Source: Polytrichum commune
Lineage: Eukaryota > Streptophyta > Polytrichopsida > Polytrichales > Polytrichaceae
Reading direction: 5' to 3'
NCBI GenBank assembly: GCA_950295325.1
Contig: OX485803.1
Span: forward strand, 12,402,001-12,462,000
Length of the DNA: 60,000 nt
The notes under the pieces: generated by a model
Databases searched by the model: none
What the model was told of the DNA's origin: nothing
What the model saw: the letters and a program-made list of their open reading frames with translations, nothing else
Part shown: in pieces, positions 24,385 through 35,961 of the stretch
Layout: each line of letters begins with the position of its first letter
Position numbering within the stretch: the first letter of the stretch is position 1
Made by a program: the position numbers and the translations under genes

Positions 24385-25199
24385 CCCATGTACGGAATCA
24401 TCAATTTCAACATCACAATGTTGCACTTTCTGTTATTCCATAATGTCACATGCTACAATAATTCTCTATAAACACACATCCATGATAACACTACAAAACT
24501 TCGTAATATCACATGCACTTTGGTTGTCATAGGAGTGATACTACAGAGGTTTAGAGTGTACAAACTTTATATACTATTATATAATGACCCTTCAAAACAC
24601 AGCCCCTTTTTGGGGTTCCGGTGTCCTGGTTGCATATCTATGCTACTGCAAGGGAAAATCCATTTGCTTCAGATTAATCAACAACTGAATAAGGCTTTGC
24701 TTAAATCGGAATTTACTAGAAACGTCTAGGAATGGTCATGGGTGGCTTGAGATCGGTAATAGGGTGCTCTTCCCTTACCCATGTCCCTAACCTTCCTCAC
24801 CCAAAAAAGCTTGAGTCGGAAACTAGTTTGACCAAGTTGACTTATTAGAACCCAAAACACAAATCGTCAAGAAACATGGGGAGGGTTATACTACTACCTT
24901 AAGTAGCATATAGGTCTAGTATTGAAGTCTATCATATATACTAGCTACGGAAACATGGGTCCCAAATTTATCCCATGCTAGGTTTCCGTTTTGGCCTGAA
25001 GACAAACTTGGGCCCTACATGCCTGCATGCAAAATGCAAATAGAATGTTGCCAGTTGGAGTTGACCCACCCCATGCACAAAATCTCGTCACATGCTTAAC
25101 ACCTTAACTTTAGGGTTTTGGCAATTCCTGTAACTTTATGAGCGGCCCTTATTGAGAGAATAGGGTTATTCGTAAAGTGAAGCACATGAAACCATGGGT

Positions 25200-25345
25200 T
25201 TAGGGCCACTTTTCACACACGAGACTGAGAGCCCGTGACCATCACAATTCAAGCACTCTCAGTGGTGGAAAAGGCGGAGCCGGTCCAAGTTCGCTTCACA
25301 CTACGCTCGAGGGACCAATGGAGTGTGTAAAGGCAAGTTGGCCAA
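25200..25345 (+). repeat. Direct repeat with Harbinger-like end, copy A
   Basis: Begins TTA then GGGCCACTTTTCACACACGAG and continues through GAGAGCCCGTGACCATCAC, GTGGTGGAAAAGGCGGAGCC and CACTACGCTCGAGGGACC. It repeats at 25600-25733. The TTA-GGGCC start resembles the Harbinger-like elements at 11734 and 35965, but no matching right end is present. A lone CGGCCC-TTA end lies at 25143-25151. Confidence 0.6.
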
Positions 25346-25599
25346 ATAGAACCTACATTGAGAGTTTCCGACACTTTGACACTTTGAACTCTTGAAACCT
25401 GACATATTATGGTGATACTAATTTCATAGAGTAAAGAAATTTAGTATCACCTTCAATAATTTCCCACACACACTACCAGGTCACCCTCAATGAATGGGGG
25501 AAATAAGTGTATTCAACCCCACTTTGGGTTGTTTCAAATGCTTCAAGGAGCCAATTGTTGGAATTCAACACGACAATTTCATAAATAAGCCGGAGAGAA

Positions 25600-25733
25600 G
25601 GGCCACTTCACACACGAGATTGAGAGCCCATGACCATCACACTTCAAGCACACTCAGTGGTGGAAAAGGCGGAGCCGGTCCAAGTTCACTTCACACTACG
25701 CTTGAGGGACCAATGGAGTATGTGAAGGCAAGA
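25600..25733 (+). repeat. Direct repeat with Harbinger-like end, copy B
   Basis: The second copy of 25203-25340, offset 397 bp and highly similar: GGGCCACTTCACACACGAG, CATGACCATCACACTTCAAG, GTGGTGGAAAAGGCGGAGCC. Confidence 0.75.
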
Positions 25734-26224
25734 TGGATGTAACGTCTACATGGATTCATACGTGACATCGAATGGCAAGTCTATGCTTGGAGGGGATGGT
25801 GAGCAAACAAATTTGCATTGGGAAGGTTACAAGGGTTGGTTCAAGTACACATTGCATTCATAGTTGAGAAAATCCTTGAGACGAAGGTAATCTAGTTTTG
25901 CATTTGGTGGAAATGATACCACTTGTTAGCTGGAAAGGCTTGCTTAAGCACAACGAATGTGATTATTGGGATGTCATGGGTTTCTCATCATGGTATATTG
26001 GCATCATGGTATATTGGCATCATATGGTATGTGTAAATTGGAAGCACCAAAGATTTTAATAAATGGAGTTTGAGGTCCCAACATGTAACTACCACAATTT
26101 CTTATTTCCTCAAGGTGGCTATTACAACTTTCATAATTGTGCTTTGTCACCTTTTACTTGATGGCTCAAAGTTAGCCATGCAAACATAAATTAACCCTTA
26201 AGTATTTATATTCATGGATTCATT

Positions 26225-26970
26225 GTATTTGGTCATCAGCCATGTAGAAAAGAAATTGGTCGAATTCTCTCTTGGTTTGGCCACAGATCATAATTTTGAT
26301 CTCAATTAATTTGACACAAAAGCTAAAAAAAATGTAGCTCATTGAGAAGTCTTTGTAATCTTGCTCCTTATTTGGAAAGCAAGACAACATCACCAATGTA
26401 AAGAAGAATGACGACTTCATGTTTAATGAATATAAAGAATCCTTGTCAAACTCGTCCAAATATATCTCGAGTTCATCAATGTACATGCCAAATAGTCTCC
26501 AAGGGAGAAGGGGGCATTGACATTTAACAATGATGTCAAACATGACTTCATCATTAAGCAACAAGTGCAGAAGACATGTGTATTGGTTTCCACAAAAGCA
26601 TGAATCAATGATGACACACATGAAGAACTCATATTTGACATTGGTGTTAAAACAAGGGTACCTTTCTCCCACACAACTAGACATGTACATGACTTCAGCA
26701 TGGTCTCCAATGTGCTTCCATATTTTTTTCCTCCTTGTGGAACAATAGCAAAAGTTGATTTTGAAATCGACATAGCAAGATTAGAGATGATAACCAACAT
26801 ATATTTGTTGGTTAATTAAATTATGTAATGTAGCCCAATGTGGTTCTAAGTATATCGAGCTTCCTTGAAACATGTTTGTCCTCTCGCTCAAACACCTTTC
26901 AATTTTGTCTAGTGCCCATTGAGTAATTCTAAGATGAAGCCATTCAGTTTTGATGGATAATGTGCACAAC
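26225..26970 (-). pseudogene. LINE (jockey/CR1-type) reverse transcriptase pseudogene
   Basis: Read on the minus strand in order: HWATLHNLINQQIYVGYHL, YVDFK (about 26760; the usual motif is FVDFKKAFD, carrying the first catalytic Asp), ERYPCFNTNVK, then PWRLFGMYIDELEIYLDE (the usual PLSPTLFxLYIDE), LLYIGDVVLLSK (the usual YADD active site, here YIGD), ARLQRLLNEL, and KIMICGQTKREFDQ (the usual KTKIMIFG). The motif order is that of a non-LTR reverse transcriptase. Several frameshifts and stops, plus the loss of one catalytic Asp, make it dead. It is not A/C-biased, so it comes from a different LINE lineage than those at 44-60 kb. Confidence 0.65.
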
Positions 26971-29737
26971 ACAATGATTATAATTGAAGACTATTTGAAT
27001 ACTCGAGCCACTGAGTTGATAACTTTTTGATTGGCTCATAAAAGATCATTGGCTATATATTTAATTTTTGTTTCAAATGCGTGAATATCTCATGCCTTGT
27101 GCTTTGCTAGATCTTTCATATCGGCCCAAACTTTAATTGGGACATAATATTCAATGATACTTTGTCTAGAGGTGTTCAATTATGTGCAATAAATCATTGC
27201 TTCATTTCATGTAAACAAAAGGGTTGAGTTATCTTGTTCTTTAATATTATTTAAATCGAATTCGGGTTCTTCCTTAACAATAAGTGCAATTGACATGGGC
27301 TTCCAATGCACAACAATATGCTTTATTTGAATTACATATGCAAAAGTTATAGGGTTCAAGTTTTTATTGGTAGATGACCCAAAACCAACACACGAGCATG
27401 ATCTTAAGGTGGTGAACATACTCAAAATCAACATGTACTATATAACATTGTTGGTGTAAGAAACAAATGATGACACCTCCTTCTAATCTAGTCATTTCCT
27501 CATACAACTAGTATGTTTTGTAGAGTATTTTCGTGCTTTTTAAACAACACCAAGACCACCTCCTAATTCTTAGCCATTTGGCCACAATGACCATTCAAAG
27601 ATCAATTGCATATACATCTAAGAAACACAAGCATGTTAATTTTTGATAATCTCTCATACTTGAGTCTTCAACTTAAAAAGTGATTTTAGACTCTTTGGAT
27701 TCACACTCTGAGTTGCTATCAATATGAATCTTACTCACGAATAGAAGCGAAAGAATGAGAACATAGTAAGTGGCTGAAGATTAAAATGTAACTAGCATTG
27801 CATGTTATTTTCAGGCGGGATGGTGTGCTATAATTTAAGCCACATTGTAGGGATACAAAAGTAGGCCACACTCTATGTATGCCCACAGTATTTACCATTA
27901 CCAATGTCATAGATCAAAACTTGATCCCAAACAACATGGTTCCATACTACATACTTGTAAAGTTGGCGCATCCAATTTATGAGGGGTCTAGATAGGGCTT
28001 GTTGGTTTACCAAAGCAATTGTTAAAAATTGTGTCGTATGGAACTTTGTTTTATAATAGTTGTTGTGCCATGTTACATTCATGCTAGTTTCATCAATGAC
28101 CTCCACTCCGTGTCTTCCAAACACTCGTAGATTTAGGAAGTTCCAATTATATCTTGCTAATCTTGCGCTTGAGATTGAGATTGCGAGTGGTGTAGTTGTA
28201 ATATGAGAGAGCTAAAAGAGAATGCTAGCAATTAGTGTTAGTGTGAATGAGGGTCGCTTCAACTTGATCATAGCTGCTAGCTCATATGTGAACCCGGGAC
28301 GAGTTTATGTATAACTAAGATATATTGTAGACTTCTCGTACAACTCAAAATACTACTTTGAAATAATAGATACTATGCATCCCTAAGTGAAAGTTTATGT
28401 TTTTCCCAGTCATGAAGTTCAAATATAAGGATACAAATGGTTGGATTCTAATAGAAATAGAGGCTCTTTTGAATGCTTGGCTTAGACACCGTTAGCCATT
28501 GTGACCAAGGATCCAAGAACTTTTTTAATTTTTTTATAAAAATGACATGGTTAGAGCCATTTTATCATGTGAATGATTATATTTTTACAAAATATAATTT
28601 TGTTCTCTTTGAGTTGGTGTCACAAACTTTTACAAAGGTAAAGATTTTGTGCTTCAAAAATTGTTTTTTTTTAAATTTTCCTTCCAGAATACAATTAAAA
28701 GTAAGAGTTATATGTATGAATAGGGTAAGGGGGCTATGGCTAGATGCTTACCTCTTTTAGTTGGGCCCATATCACTAATTACTTCAGGTGGAAACACATA
28801 CAATTTTATTATAATATGTACATTTTTTGTTTGGACAATCTCGTATTGGGATTATCATCATGGGTTTCAAGTGTAGAGGGATCCACTTGAGATGAATAAA
28901 CCACTACTAGGGGTCGTGTTTTACTAAATCTCCTTTTACATTGCTAATAGTGGTGGGGGCACAATTCAAAGAGGTGTGTGTCTAACCCTAGCTGGAGAGA
29001 GGGAATTAAGGTGGATGGACCCATTTCCAATACCACTCCAATCATAATACATAGAGTTCCCTAGAGTCATGAAGTTCCACACTTGTGGCCATCATTTTGT
29101 AGTTTGGAATGTTGGAAATAGATGGTGACTAGGTGAGGGAGGAGTCTTGACTGTTGAAGAGTTCAACGTGATGGACAAGGTAAGTTTAAAAGGCACGGAT
29201 TTGGGTTCCCCAAAAATAGTATTAACTGTTTTTGTCTATCAATTATTGGAAATAGTTCCGACCTATGCTATATATGAATATGGGTTGGGAGAGACTCTTG
29301 CCTTTGAAATTTCAATGTAATTTGTGATTTTCTTATATTAAACTTCGTGATATCAATTACCAAGCTTGTGAAAAATCACTTTAGTATCACACACGTACTA
29401 CACTTATGGAAAATTGCTTGAGTTATTGGAAATGAGTATACCTTATCGAATACTATCATATTTCTCATTGTATGCAATCCAAAGGATACTATTTTAATTG
29501 ATTTGACATCGGAATTAGTCTAGTGGAGTTAGATTGGAATGAATTTGCTCAATATTGTAGGGGACTTTGTTTGGGCCCCTTCATCCACAATAGATGAGTT
29601 TACGCAAACATCACAAATCCCAAGCCGGGCGGGTAAGGGTGTAAAGAGTGGTTTGATGACCTGACCTAAATACTACAATGAAATTTGGTAGAATTTATAA
29701 TTTAGTCGCAAAATTTTGATTTTTGGGGCCCTCCATC
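26971..29737. other. No confident gene
   Basis: A/T-rich sequence. Minus-strand frames at 27207-27434 and 27873-28124 and a plus frame at 28473-28760 look weakly protein-like but match nothing I know. No arrays or paired inverted ends were found. Confidence 0.4.
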
Positions 29738-30110
29738 CATGTGAAGGAGAGGCCACGCACATTCAGAAACGCTGGTTTTGAAATGGAGTTTGGTAAGCCA
29801 AGGTAAAAGAATACCAACCTTGACATGTGCCTAACTTCCAGGATTTTGGTTTCAAGGTTGGTCCCTCTTTTTTCCATTAAAATTGTTTGTTTCCAACTCC
29901 AATCACAAGTGGAGGTTTTAAGCCTTGCAAACCCAGCCATCTTGGATTGGAGTTGAAAATGGACGTTTCTAGCCAAAAGAAAAAGAAAAAAGGACCAACC
30001 TTGAGACCGAGCTCCTCAAAGTTAGGCACATGTCAAGGCCAAATAATTTTACCTTGGCTTATTAAACTCCATTTCAAGCCTACGTTTTCGAACATGTGTG
30101 GCCTCCACAT
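29738..30110. repeat. Long inverted repeat (about 165-bp arms, short loop)
   Basis: The left arm (29738-29904) and right arm (29944-30110) are reverse complements over most of their length. Paired blocks include GAAATGGAGTTTGGTAAGCC / GGCTTATTAAACTCCATTTC, CTTGACATGTGCCTAACTT / AAGTTAGGCACATGTCAAG, TCAAGGTTGGTCC / GGACCAACCTTGA and CCAACTCCAATC / GATTGGAGTTG. RNA from this locus would fold into a long imperfect hairpin. No terminal target duplication is evident. Confidence 0.85.
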
Positions 30111-30440
30111 GACTATTATAATAGAGGCAGTTGTTCCTGACCAAGACCCATCAACAATCTACAGGGTACCGGAAATTCGATTAGGTTGGGACTGAATTTC
30201 AATCATGCCACAACTAATAATGCCATGACAAATGCCTTGGGTTTTGAGTGCTAAAATGAAAAGGAAGGAGCGGTTAAGACAAACTCTAAACATTGGTAAC
30301 ATGTTCAAACCATCTTTTGGCTTCAAAAAAGTCATAGTAATTCAATTTAAAAAATAAAATTACCTCTTTCTTTTATCTTCTTTTTTAAACAATCCTCCTA
30401 ATTTCTATCCTCCTACACGTAAATTTTTTGCACTATTTTT

Positions 30441-31094
30441 CTCCCTCTTTAGTATGACATGTTTGGGAAACACACAAAAGTCGTATTATCGAGGTGTCGT
30501 CTTCTCATTAATATGACAAATGGTGCAAAGTTGTCGTATTATCGAGGGAATACGAAAACATAAGTAAGATTAGCTATAAAAATACATACAACGAGTTTAA
30601 GAAATATAGATGGTATGAAATAATAACCTATAACTCCAAACAAATACAAATATTCTCAAGAACTCTTGAAATAGGAGTCCAAAGATCTTTGGTGTTGCTT
30701 ACCCAAGTCAACAACCGTCATCTTATCTAAATTCTCTACTACCTTTTGAAAACTCATAATTTCATCAACACCATAATATAAATAATTCTCTGATAAGAAA
30801 CTAGACAACAATGATGCATGACGTTTAGCAACATACTAGGCAGGAGGCCACTTTAAACCTAACCATGTCCATTCGACACTAGTAACCCTAATACTCATTA
30901 AGTTCCCAATGGTAAGTGAAGTTCCCAAGTGGTTCTTCAGTGAAAATGGATGTCTTTTTGATATACATAACATACATGAAAAGAATTTTAGCATTAACTA
31001 CCTCTTTAATGTGACAAAACGGAGATTCTAAATGTCGCATTATCGAGTGTTGTGGTCGTATAGAAGAGGGGGTTTTGAACTAGAAAGTTTGGTT
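30441..31094 (-). mobile_element. pogo/Tigger-like transposon relic A
   Basis: The left end, CTCCCTCTTTAGTATGACAT, and a second block, CTACCTCTTTAATGTGAC (30998), are followed by repeated GTCGTATTATCGAG motifs and, at the right, GTCGTATAGAAGAGGG. The same layout recurs in relic B at 32830-34087, including the following GAACTAGAAAGTTTGGTT. Ends of the type CTCTxTAATATGACA with subterminal repeats resemble plant pogo/Emigrant elements. A transposase C-terminus lies inside on the minus strand. Confidence 0.55.
30656..30850 (-). pseudogene. pogo-like transposase C-terminal fragment
   Basis: The minus strand reads AKRHASLLSSFLSENYLYYG, VDEIMSFQKVVENLDKM and KQHQRSLDSYFKSS, then a stop at 30656-30658. 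Relic B has a similar, more decayed tail (NLKWQH, then NSSFKST). The catalytic domain is absent. Confidence 0.45.
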
Positions 31095-31489
31095 GCGCAA
31101 ACATGTGTCTGGCACACAATCTATGAAGTGATTGGTTATGGACGTGTCCAATCTAAGGGTTCGTGAATAGGTTAAAGCATTGGGCTACAACGACGGCGGC
31201 ATGAGATTCATGAGGCTAATAAACACGCCTAAAATGGGTGATCCCCAAATAGAGGGAATCCACTAGAATGCATACAAAATTCCATCACTGCCTCACTCCC
31301 CAAAATACTATACTTCCGGGTGGGCTTCTCCTTTTATTTATATGAGTGGAAATACTGACATCATCGTTTCAAGGGTCGGTGGATGGTTTTCCAACTAAGT
31401 TTAGCCCTACTTCTCCGGCTGGGCCTAGAGCTCATGCCATTTGCGTGGGCCCCAGATGGCTGAGTCATGACCCCGTCACGGGGGAAGGG

Positions 31490-31725
31490 GCTATGATCGG
31501 GGAGAACCGGCAGTTAGTTATAGATGAACCGGTTGAGTTTGAGAAATAACCGGTTGAAGTTCAAGACTTCAGGACAATTGTTGATAACTTTAGAGGAATT
31601 TATGGAATATACCTCAGATTAATATAAGAAAACCGAAGGATGTCAACATGTAACCGGTTGGACCTGCAAACACTAGGATCTCAACCGATTATGCCCAAAA
31701 ATCACCCTGATCATTGGGAAGGGGT
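31490..31725 (+). repeat. Dispersed repeat family R, copy 4
   Basis: The best-preserved plus-strand copy, inverted relative to 15735-15990: GAACCGGCAGTTAGTTA, GAACCGGTTGAG, GAGAAATAACCGGTTGAAGT, GATGTCAACATGTAACCGG, CACTAGGATCTCAACCG. Confidence 0.85.
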
Positions 31726-32829
31726 TTCAAGGTCGGGGCCCGCGATCTGGCACTCCCGGCAATCTCACCATTTTTAAATTTTTTAAATTTTAAAATCTCA
31801 AACGACAATTGTTGCCCGCCCTGCCCGATCCAAAAAAAATCGCCCTTGCATTCTTGAAGGCCGTTTGTCCAAGACTTTCACCTTCAAGACCCATAATTCA
31901 AAATCTAAGTTCATTTCCCCTTAGTAAATAAGCAATTGACTGGGATTTCGTTACCAAAATACAATTGAAAGCATGTAAATGAATGTCAATAAAGCATGTG
32001 ATGAACTTGAAAGTCAAAAAAAATACTACAAAATCCCCATTAGCATTGAGGTTATAATGTATGCGACTTGCCATTTGCAAGGGTATTTTGTAATTCTAAA
32101 ATGAAACTTATATTACTTGGCTAATTTTAGTTTTTCTAGTTTATACTAGTTTAGTTAATGCCTTCTACTTTCACAAGTATTCATACATATTCGGCCCCTA
32201 GGTACAACCAAGCTACCAGCTATCGAAACCTTGACCTACCTGGCAAGTTTGTCATCCACGTGGATCCCCATCAACAACCATAATTAAATTTATAATTAAA
32301 TTGTTCATTTTGTAAGGGTGGCCCACCATAAAGAAGGCATTATGCTTACAAAATCCCCAACCCCCATGCTGGAACAAACGTACTGTTGAGTAATGTTATG
32401 ATAGTGAATGAACCCATGAATAAGTGGCACTATGTGCCAGGATCCACTGACTGTGCACACTCCATTGAAAAATATTATGTCGAGTATATGATAGTACACG
32501 GAATATATTAAGGGTGTAGCTTAACATACTCCTTTGGTAAGATGACTTCACAAAAGTGCAAACTCAATTCCATGAAGGTTCCAAGCTAGTTCACGAACCT
32601 TCCAACCGATTTCATAAATTTGTTCGCACTATGTGGTTCTCGTATTCTCAACCTCTTGCCTCCTTGTTTTGCATTTTCTTCCTTCTTGTTGTTCATTGGT
32701 TTTTCTTTGTTTTGTGTTTACTTGGAAGCTTCTAGCCTCGACGCTGATTTTTCTTTGGTCTTTCATTACAGTACCTCAAAGCCGAAAGCAAGTAGTTTTG
32801 GTTTTTTTTTTGGGTCTTTGATTACAGTC

Positions 32830-34087
32830 CTACCACTGTAGTATGACACATTTGGGAAACAAGAAAACCGTCGTAATATCAAGGTGTCACATTTCAATAA
32901 TATGACACATTGGACCCCTTTATCATAATAGCAAGGTACTTCATGAAAACACACAATTTATATTAAATAAATATTCTTCCAAATGTCTTTACAAATATGA
33001 AAATTTCTCTCATGATATCTATGTGGACTTGAAGGAGGAATTCATAGTTTGCTAATGTTGCCACTTCAAATTAGCAACAAATATCTTATTGAGCTTCTCG
33101 GATATGGCCAAAAATTTCATTACGTATGTAGGAGTAAACTCTAATGGGTTGTCCATCAAAAATCTACTAGTTTCACAATAGGTGGAGGTCTCTCATCAAC
33201 ATCTAAGGAGTCCAAAAGCTTTGCATTAAGGTCAGAAAGAGGTGACTTTATTCTATGTCCCAACACTATATTAACCAACTTTGACATGCAATAATCAACT
33301 TTAATAATGTCTTCACCAAGTCCATTATTAAATAATGTTCAAATGGCATCTCATCTTGTCCAAGTTGCAGTTTTGAGATTAGGAATGCCAAAATTTCCGA
33401 GTCCTTGGTCAATTATCAAAGTAGCACATCAACTAGGTGGTAATATTAATGATTTTCTCCAACAATTTCAATTAATCCAAGGATCCATAACTTTCCCAAC
33501 CTAATAGCTCTAGAGAATTGTTTGTTTATAATATTGGGTACAACCTTTTGAAAATCATGTTGTTGATATGAGTCAAATTGTGATAAAACATGCTCGACCA
33601 ACTTGGGTTTGTATCACAATTCAAAAGCAACAATTATACCTAGGCCAAGTGACTGCGCTATATTTGTGCAATTAAGAGTCAAAAATATGATCAAAAACTA
33701 ATTGTGCACCTTGGTTTAGGGTTTAGGTGAGAAACTGTTGCTCATGAGACAAAAACTAATGAGTTTTTTGTTTAGATTTTGAGATTGAGAACCTAGTTCC
33801 CTTAATTCCCATGTTTTAACATCATTATACATTAAAAATATATTTTATCCACATTTCACATGTGAAAGTTACATAAATTTAATATTAACTATGTACTTAA
33901 ACGTTGTGGAACCCACCTTGTATGCACTTACTACCTCTATAATATGACATTTTGGGGGTCTAGGAGTGTCATATTAACAATGTCACAATCGTATTATACA
34001 GGTAGGTTTTAACTAGAAAGTTTGGTTTACAGATTTGTTTCAATATATTGAGGTTGTCATATTATTGAGTGTTATATTAAAGAGATA
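32830..34087 (-). mobile_element. pogo/Tigger-like transposon relic B
   Basis: The left end CTACCACTGTAGTATGACAC aligns with the left end of relic A. The right block CTACCTCTATAATATGACAT (33931) aligns with 30998, followed by GTATTATACAGGTAG (to 34005) and an outer inverted end GTTATATTAAAGAGATAG (to 34087). It encloses a minus-strand transposase remnant. Longer than relic A, so A looks like an internal-deletion derivative. Confidence 0.6.
32990..33720 (-). pseudogene. pogo/Tigger-like DDE transposase C-terminal remnant
   Basis: In order on the minus strand: LGLGIIVAFEL then YKPKLVEHVLSQFD (the family motif is GII.AFK..YR..L), KVVPNIIN, AIRLGKLW, then, frameshifted, NCWRKSLILP (the family's TI.NCWRKTGI). 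Next come DIIKVDYCMSKLVN, DLNAKLLDSLDVDERPPP and a tail like that in relic A. These are the landmarks of the C-terminal part of the DDE domain in pogo, Tigger and CENP-B-related transposases. Multiple stops and shifts; the N-terminal DNA-binding domain and the first catalytic residues were not found. Confidence 0.6.
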
Positions 34088-34911
34088 GAATTGTATTGTA
34101 CATTGAAGAAAGCAACACAAAAGCGATGTAGTTGGAGTGCACAATCTTGTGGATTTGAGAGTGTAGTGAGGCTGTGGATTTGATTGTGGAATGAGTGTTC
34201 GCCACTCGAACAAAGTGTCAAATAATGTTACATAGTTTATATAATTGATTTTGGAAATTTGTGAACATGGGTACCAAATCATGAGATTGTTCACAACATG
34301 TAGTGAAATTGGTCAAAAGTTCAAGTTAAATTGATTCCATAAAGTGAACTAGGTTCATGATTCCAATGCAATTGGTAGAACTTATTGCTAAATTGGTTTG
34401 GAAAATCATGAAATTGAATTTGCAGTTATGTGAATTCATCTTACCAAAGGAGTATTATACAATAGGCATGAACCTTGTGTATGCATTTACACATGCGAAG
34501 CCAAAACTTATCGAAGGTACTTAAGTTACATGGTGTGAAAATTCATTGTCCACTGAATAGTTAGCATCTCCTTTTTTCCCACTAGTTTGTTAGCATTCCT
34601 TTTTGCAAAACGAGGGAATTATCATATACAAGCATACTTCTCATCCATCCAACATTCAAACTTCACCTCCTATAGGTTTGTTGTTGACTCATCTCAAATG
34701 ACCTTGAGTAGACTACACCATGAATGATATTTAGTGTCACATACACTATTTGCGAAGGGCCTAAACTAGATACCCAAAGGTCTCAAAGTGTCACACCCGC
34801 TAATTGCCAATATGATTTCATTTGTCAACATAGTAACTTCTTTAAGTGAAAAATATCTACATCATGACATTTAGAGTAGCACGTTGGCATACTTTAGATG
34901 AAAATCTTGGG

Positions 34912-35033
34912 TTTTAGTATGCAAGGGGAGGATGTTTTTGAGCGTAATGATGGCAAGTGCCATGTGTTTATATTTTAGTTTGCAAGAGGAAGATATTCTT
35001 GAGCATACTAATGACATGTATCATTCGTGTACA
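34912..35033. repeat. 61-bp tandem duplication
   Basis: TTTTAGTATGCAAG at 34912 and TTTTAGTTTGCAAG at 34973. The copies are diverged. Confidence 0.8.
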
Positions 35034-35054
35034 CTTTAGTCAACTTGTAGTAAC

Positions 35055-35220
35055 ATATAGCCCACCCACACTTACTGGTGTGGGCCACTAGTGAACAGTG
35101 AGTACCAACACTGGTTGCATCCAGTGACTCTCATTGGCTAAACCAACTCTAAAAGTGCCCCCCCTGCTGGTAGGATCCGTTCACTGATGGCCCACATCAA
35201 TAAGTGTGGGTGGGCTAATA
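35055..35220. mobile_element. 160-bp MITE nested in family U, ATA duplication
   Basis: The element spans 35058-35217, flanked by ATA on both sides. The left end TAGCCCACCCACACTTA and the right end TAAGTGTGGGTGGGCTA are perfect inverted repeats, extending inward through TGTGGGCCA / TGGCCCACA for about 38 bp with few mismatches. The flanking 3-bp repeat fits a Harbinger-type (or TA-type) insertion. Confidence 0.88.
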
Positions 35221-35961
35221 GACATGCACCTCATAATGCTATTGAACATACTCGTGCCAAGATATTAGTAAGTGCACTTGAACGCCAAGTGTCATGAGGT
35301 GACACTTATGGTGAATTTGTCAATCATCAACGCAACCTAGCATACGCCTCAAAATAGGGTAAGTGACACTATTACGCATGTGACACTAAATACCATAAAC
35401 GGTGTAATAGGGTGGCTTTATACACGGCTTGGGGCTAGCCCGAGCACTGGCATGATTCTCAAGCATTAAGCCCTCAATCTAGCTTAACTTTATCAACTTT
35501 TGGTAGGCTCAACCTTGTGAAATCTAATGTGATGAGGCCCGATTTGAAGTCCAATGTTCTTGAGGGGAAAGTTTAGCGAAGAGAATTTAGCTTCCATGGA
35601 TCAATGATAGAGATGTTCGTTATCCAATGGATGAGCCCAATCTGACCCATGTAGAGAGTTCGAGCCAAGGATAACCTCATCTTAGTTTTTTTTCCAGCCA
35701 GTGCGAAGATGTAGCATCAATTTTTCCACCTAGGATGCTACATAGGATGAGGAAATGTTCGGGCCCAACCCTAGTATTCACCCCTTGGGCTAGGTTTGAT
35801 GAAACCAAGCGATTCTAATGGTTGGAATTCTCAAAGATGGGGCTAGCCCTTAATCCAGCCCCGAGTATAAAGTGGACCTTAATTCAGGGTCGTTACAACC
35901 AAATCATGAACAAATGAACTGGGAAAAGGTAACCTTCGGATTGCATAATATTTCGGGGCTT

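Larger units (their letters stand above)
34715..35406. mobile_element. MITE family U, copy 1 (carries a nested MITE)
   Basis: The left end, TACACCATGAATGATATTTAGTGTCACAT (quoted in two parts: TACACCATGAATG and ATATTTAGTGTCACAT), mirrors the right end ATGTGACACTAAATACC then ATAAACGGTGTA. Terminal inverted repeats are about 30 bp. Inside are a 61-bp tandem duplication (34912-35033) and a complete 160-bp MITE at 35058-35217. A second, shorter family member is at 40139-40378. Confidence 0.75.
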
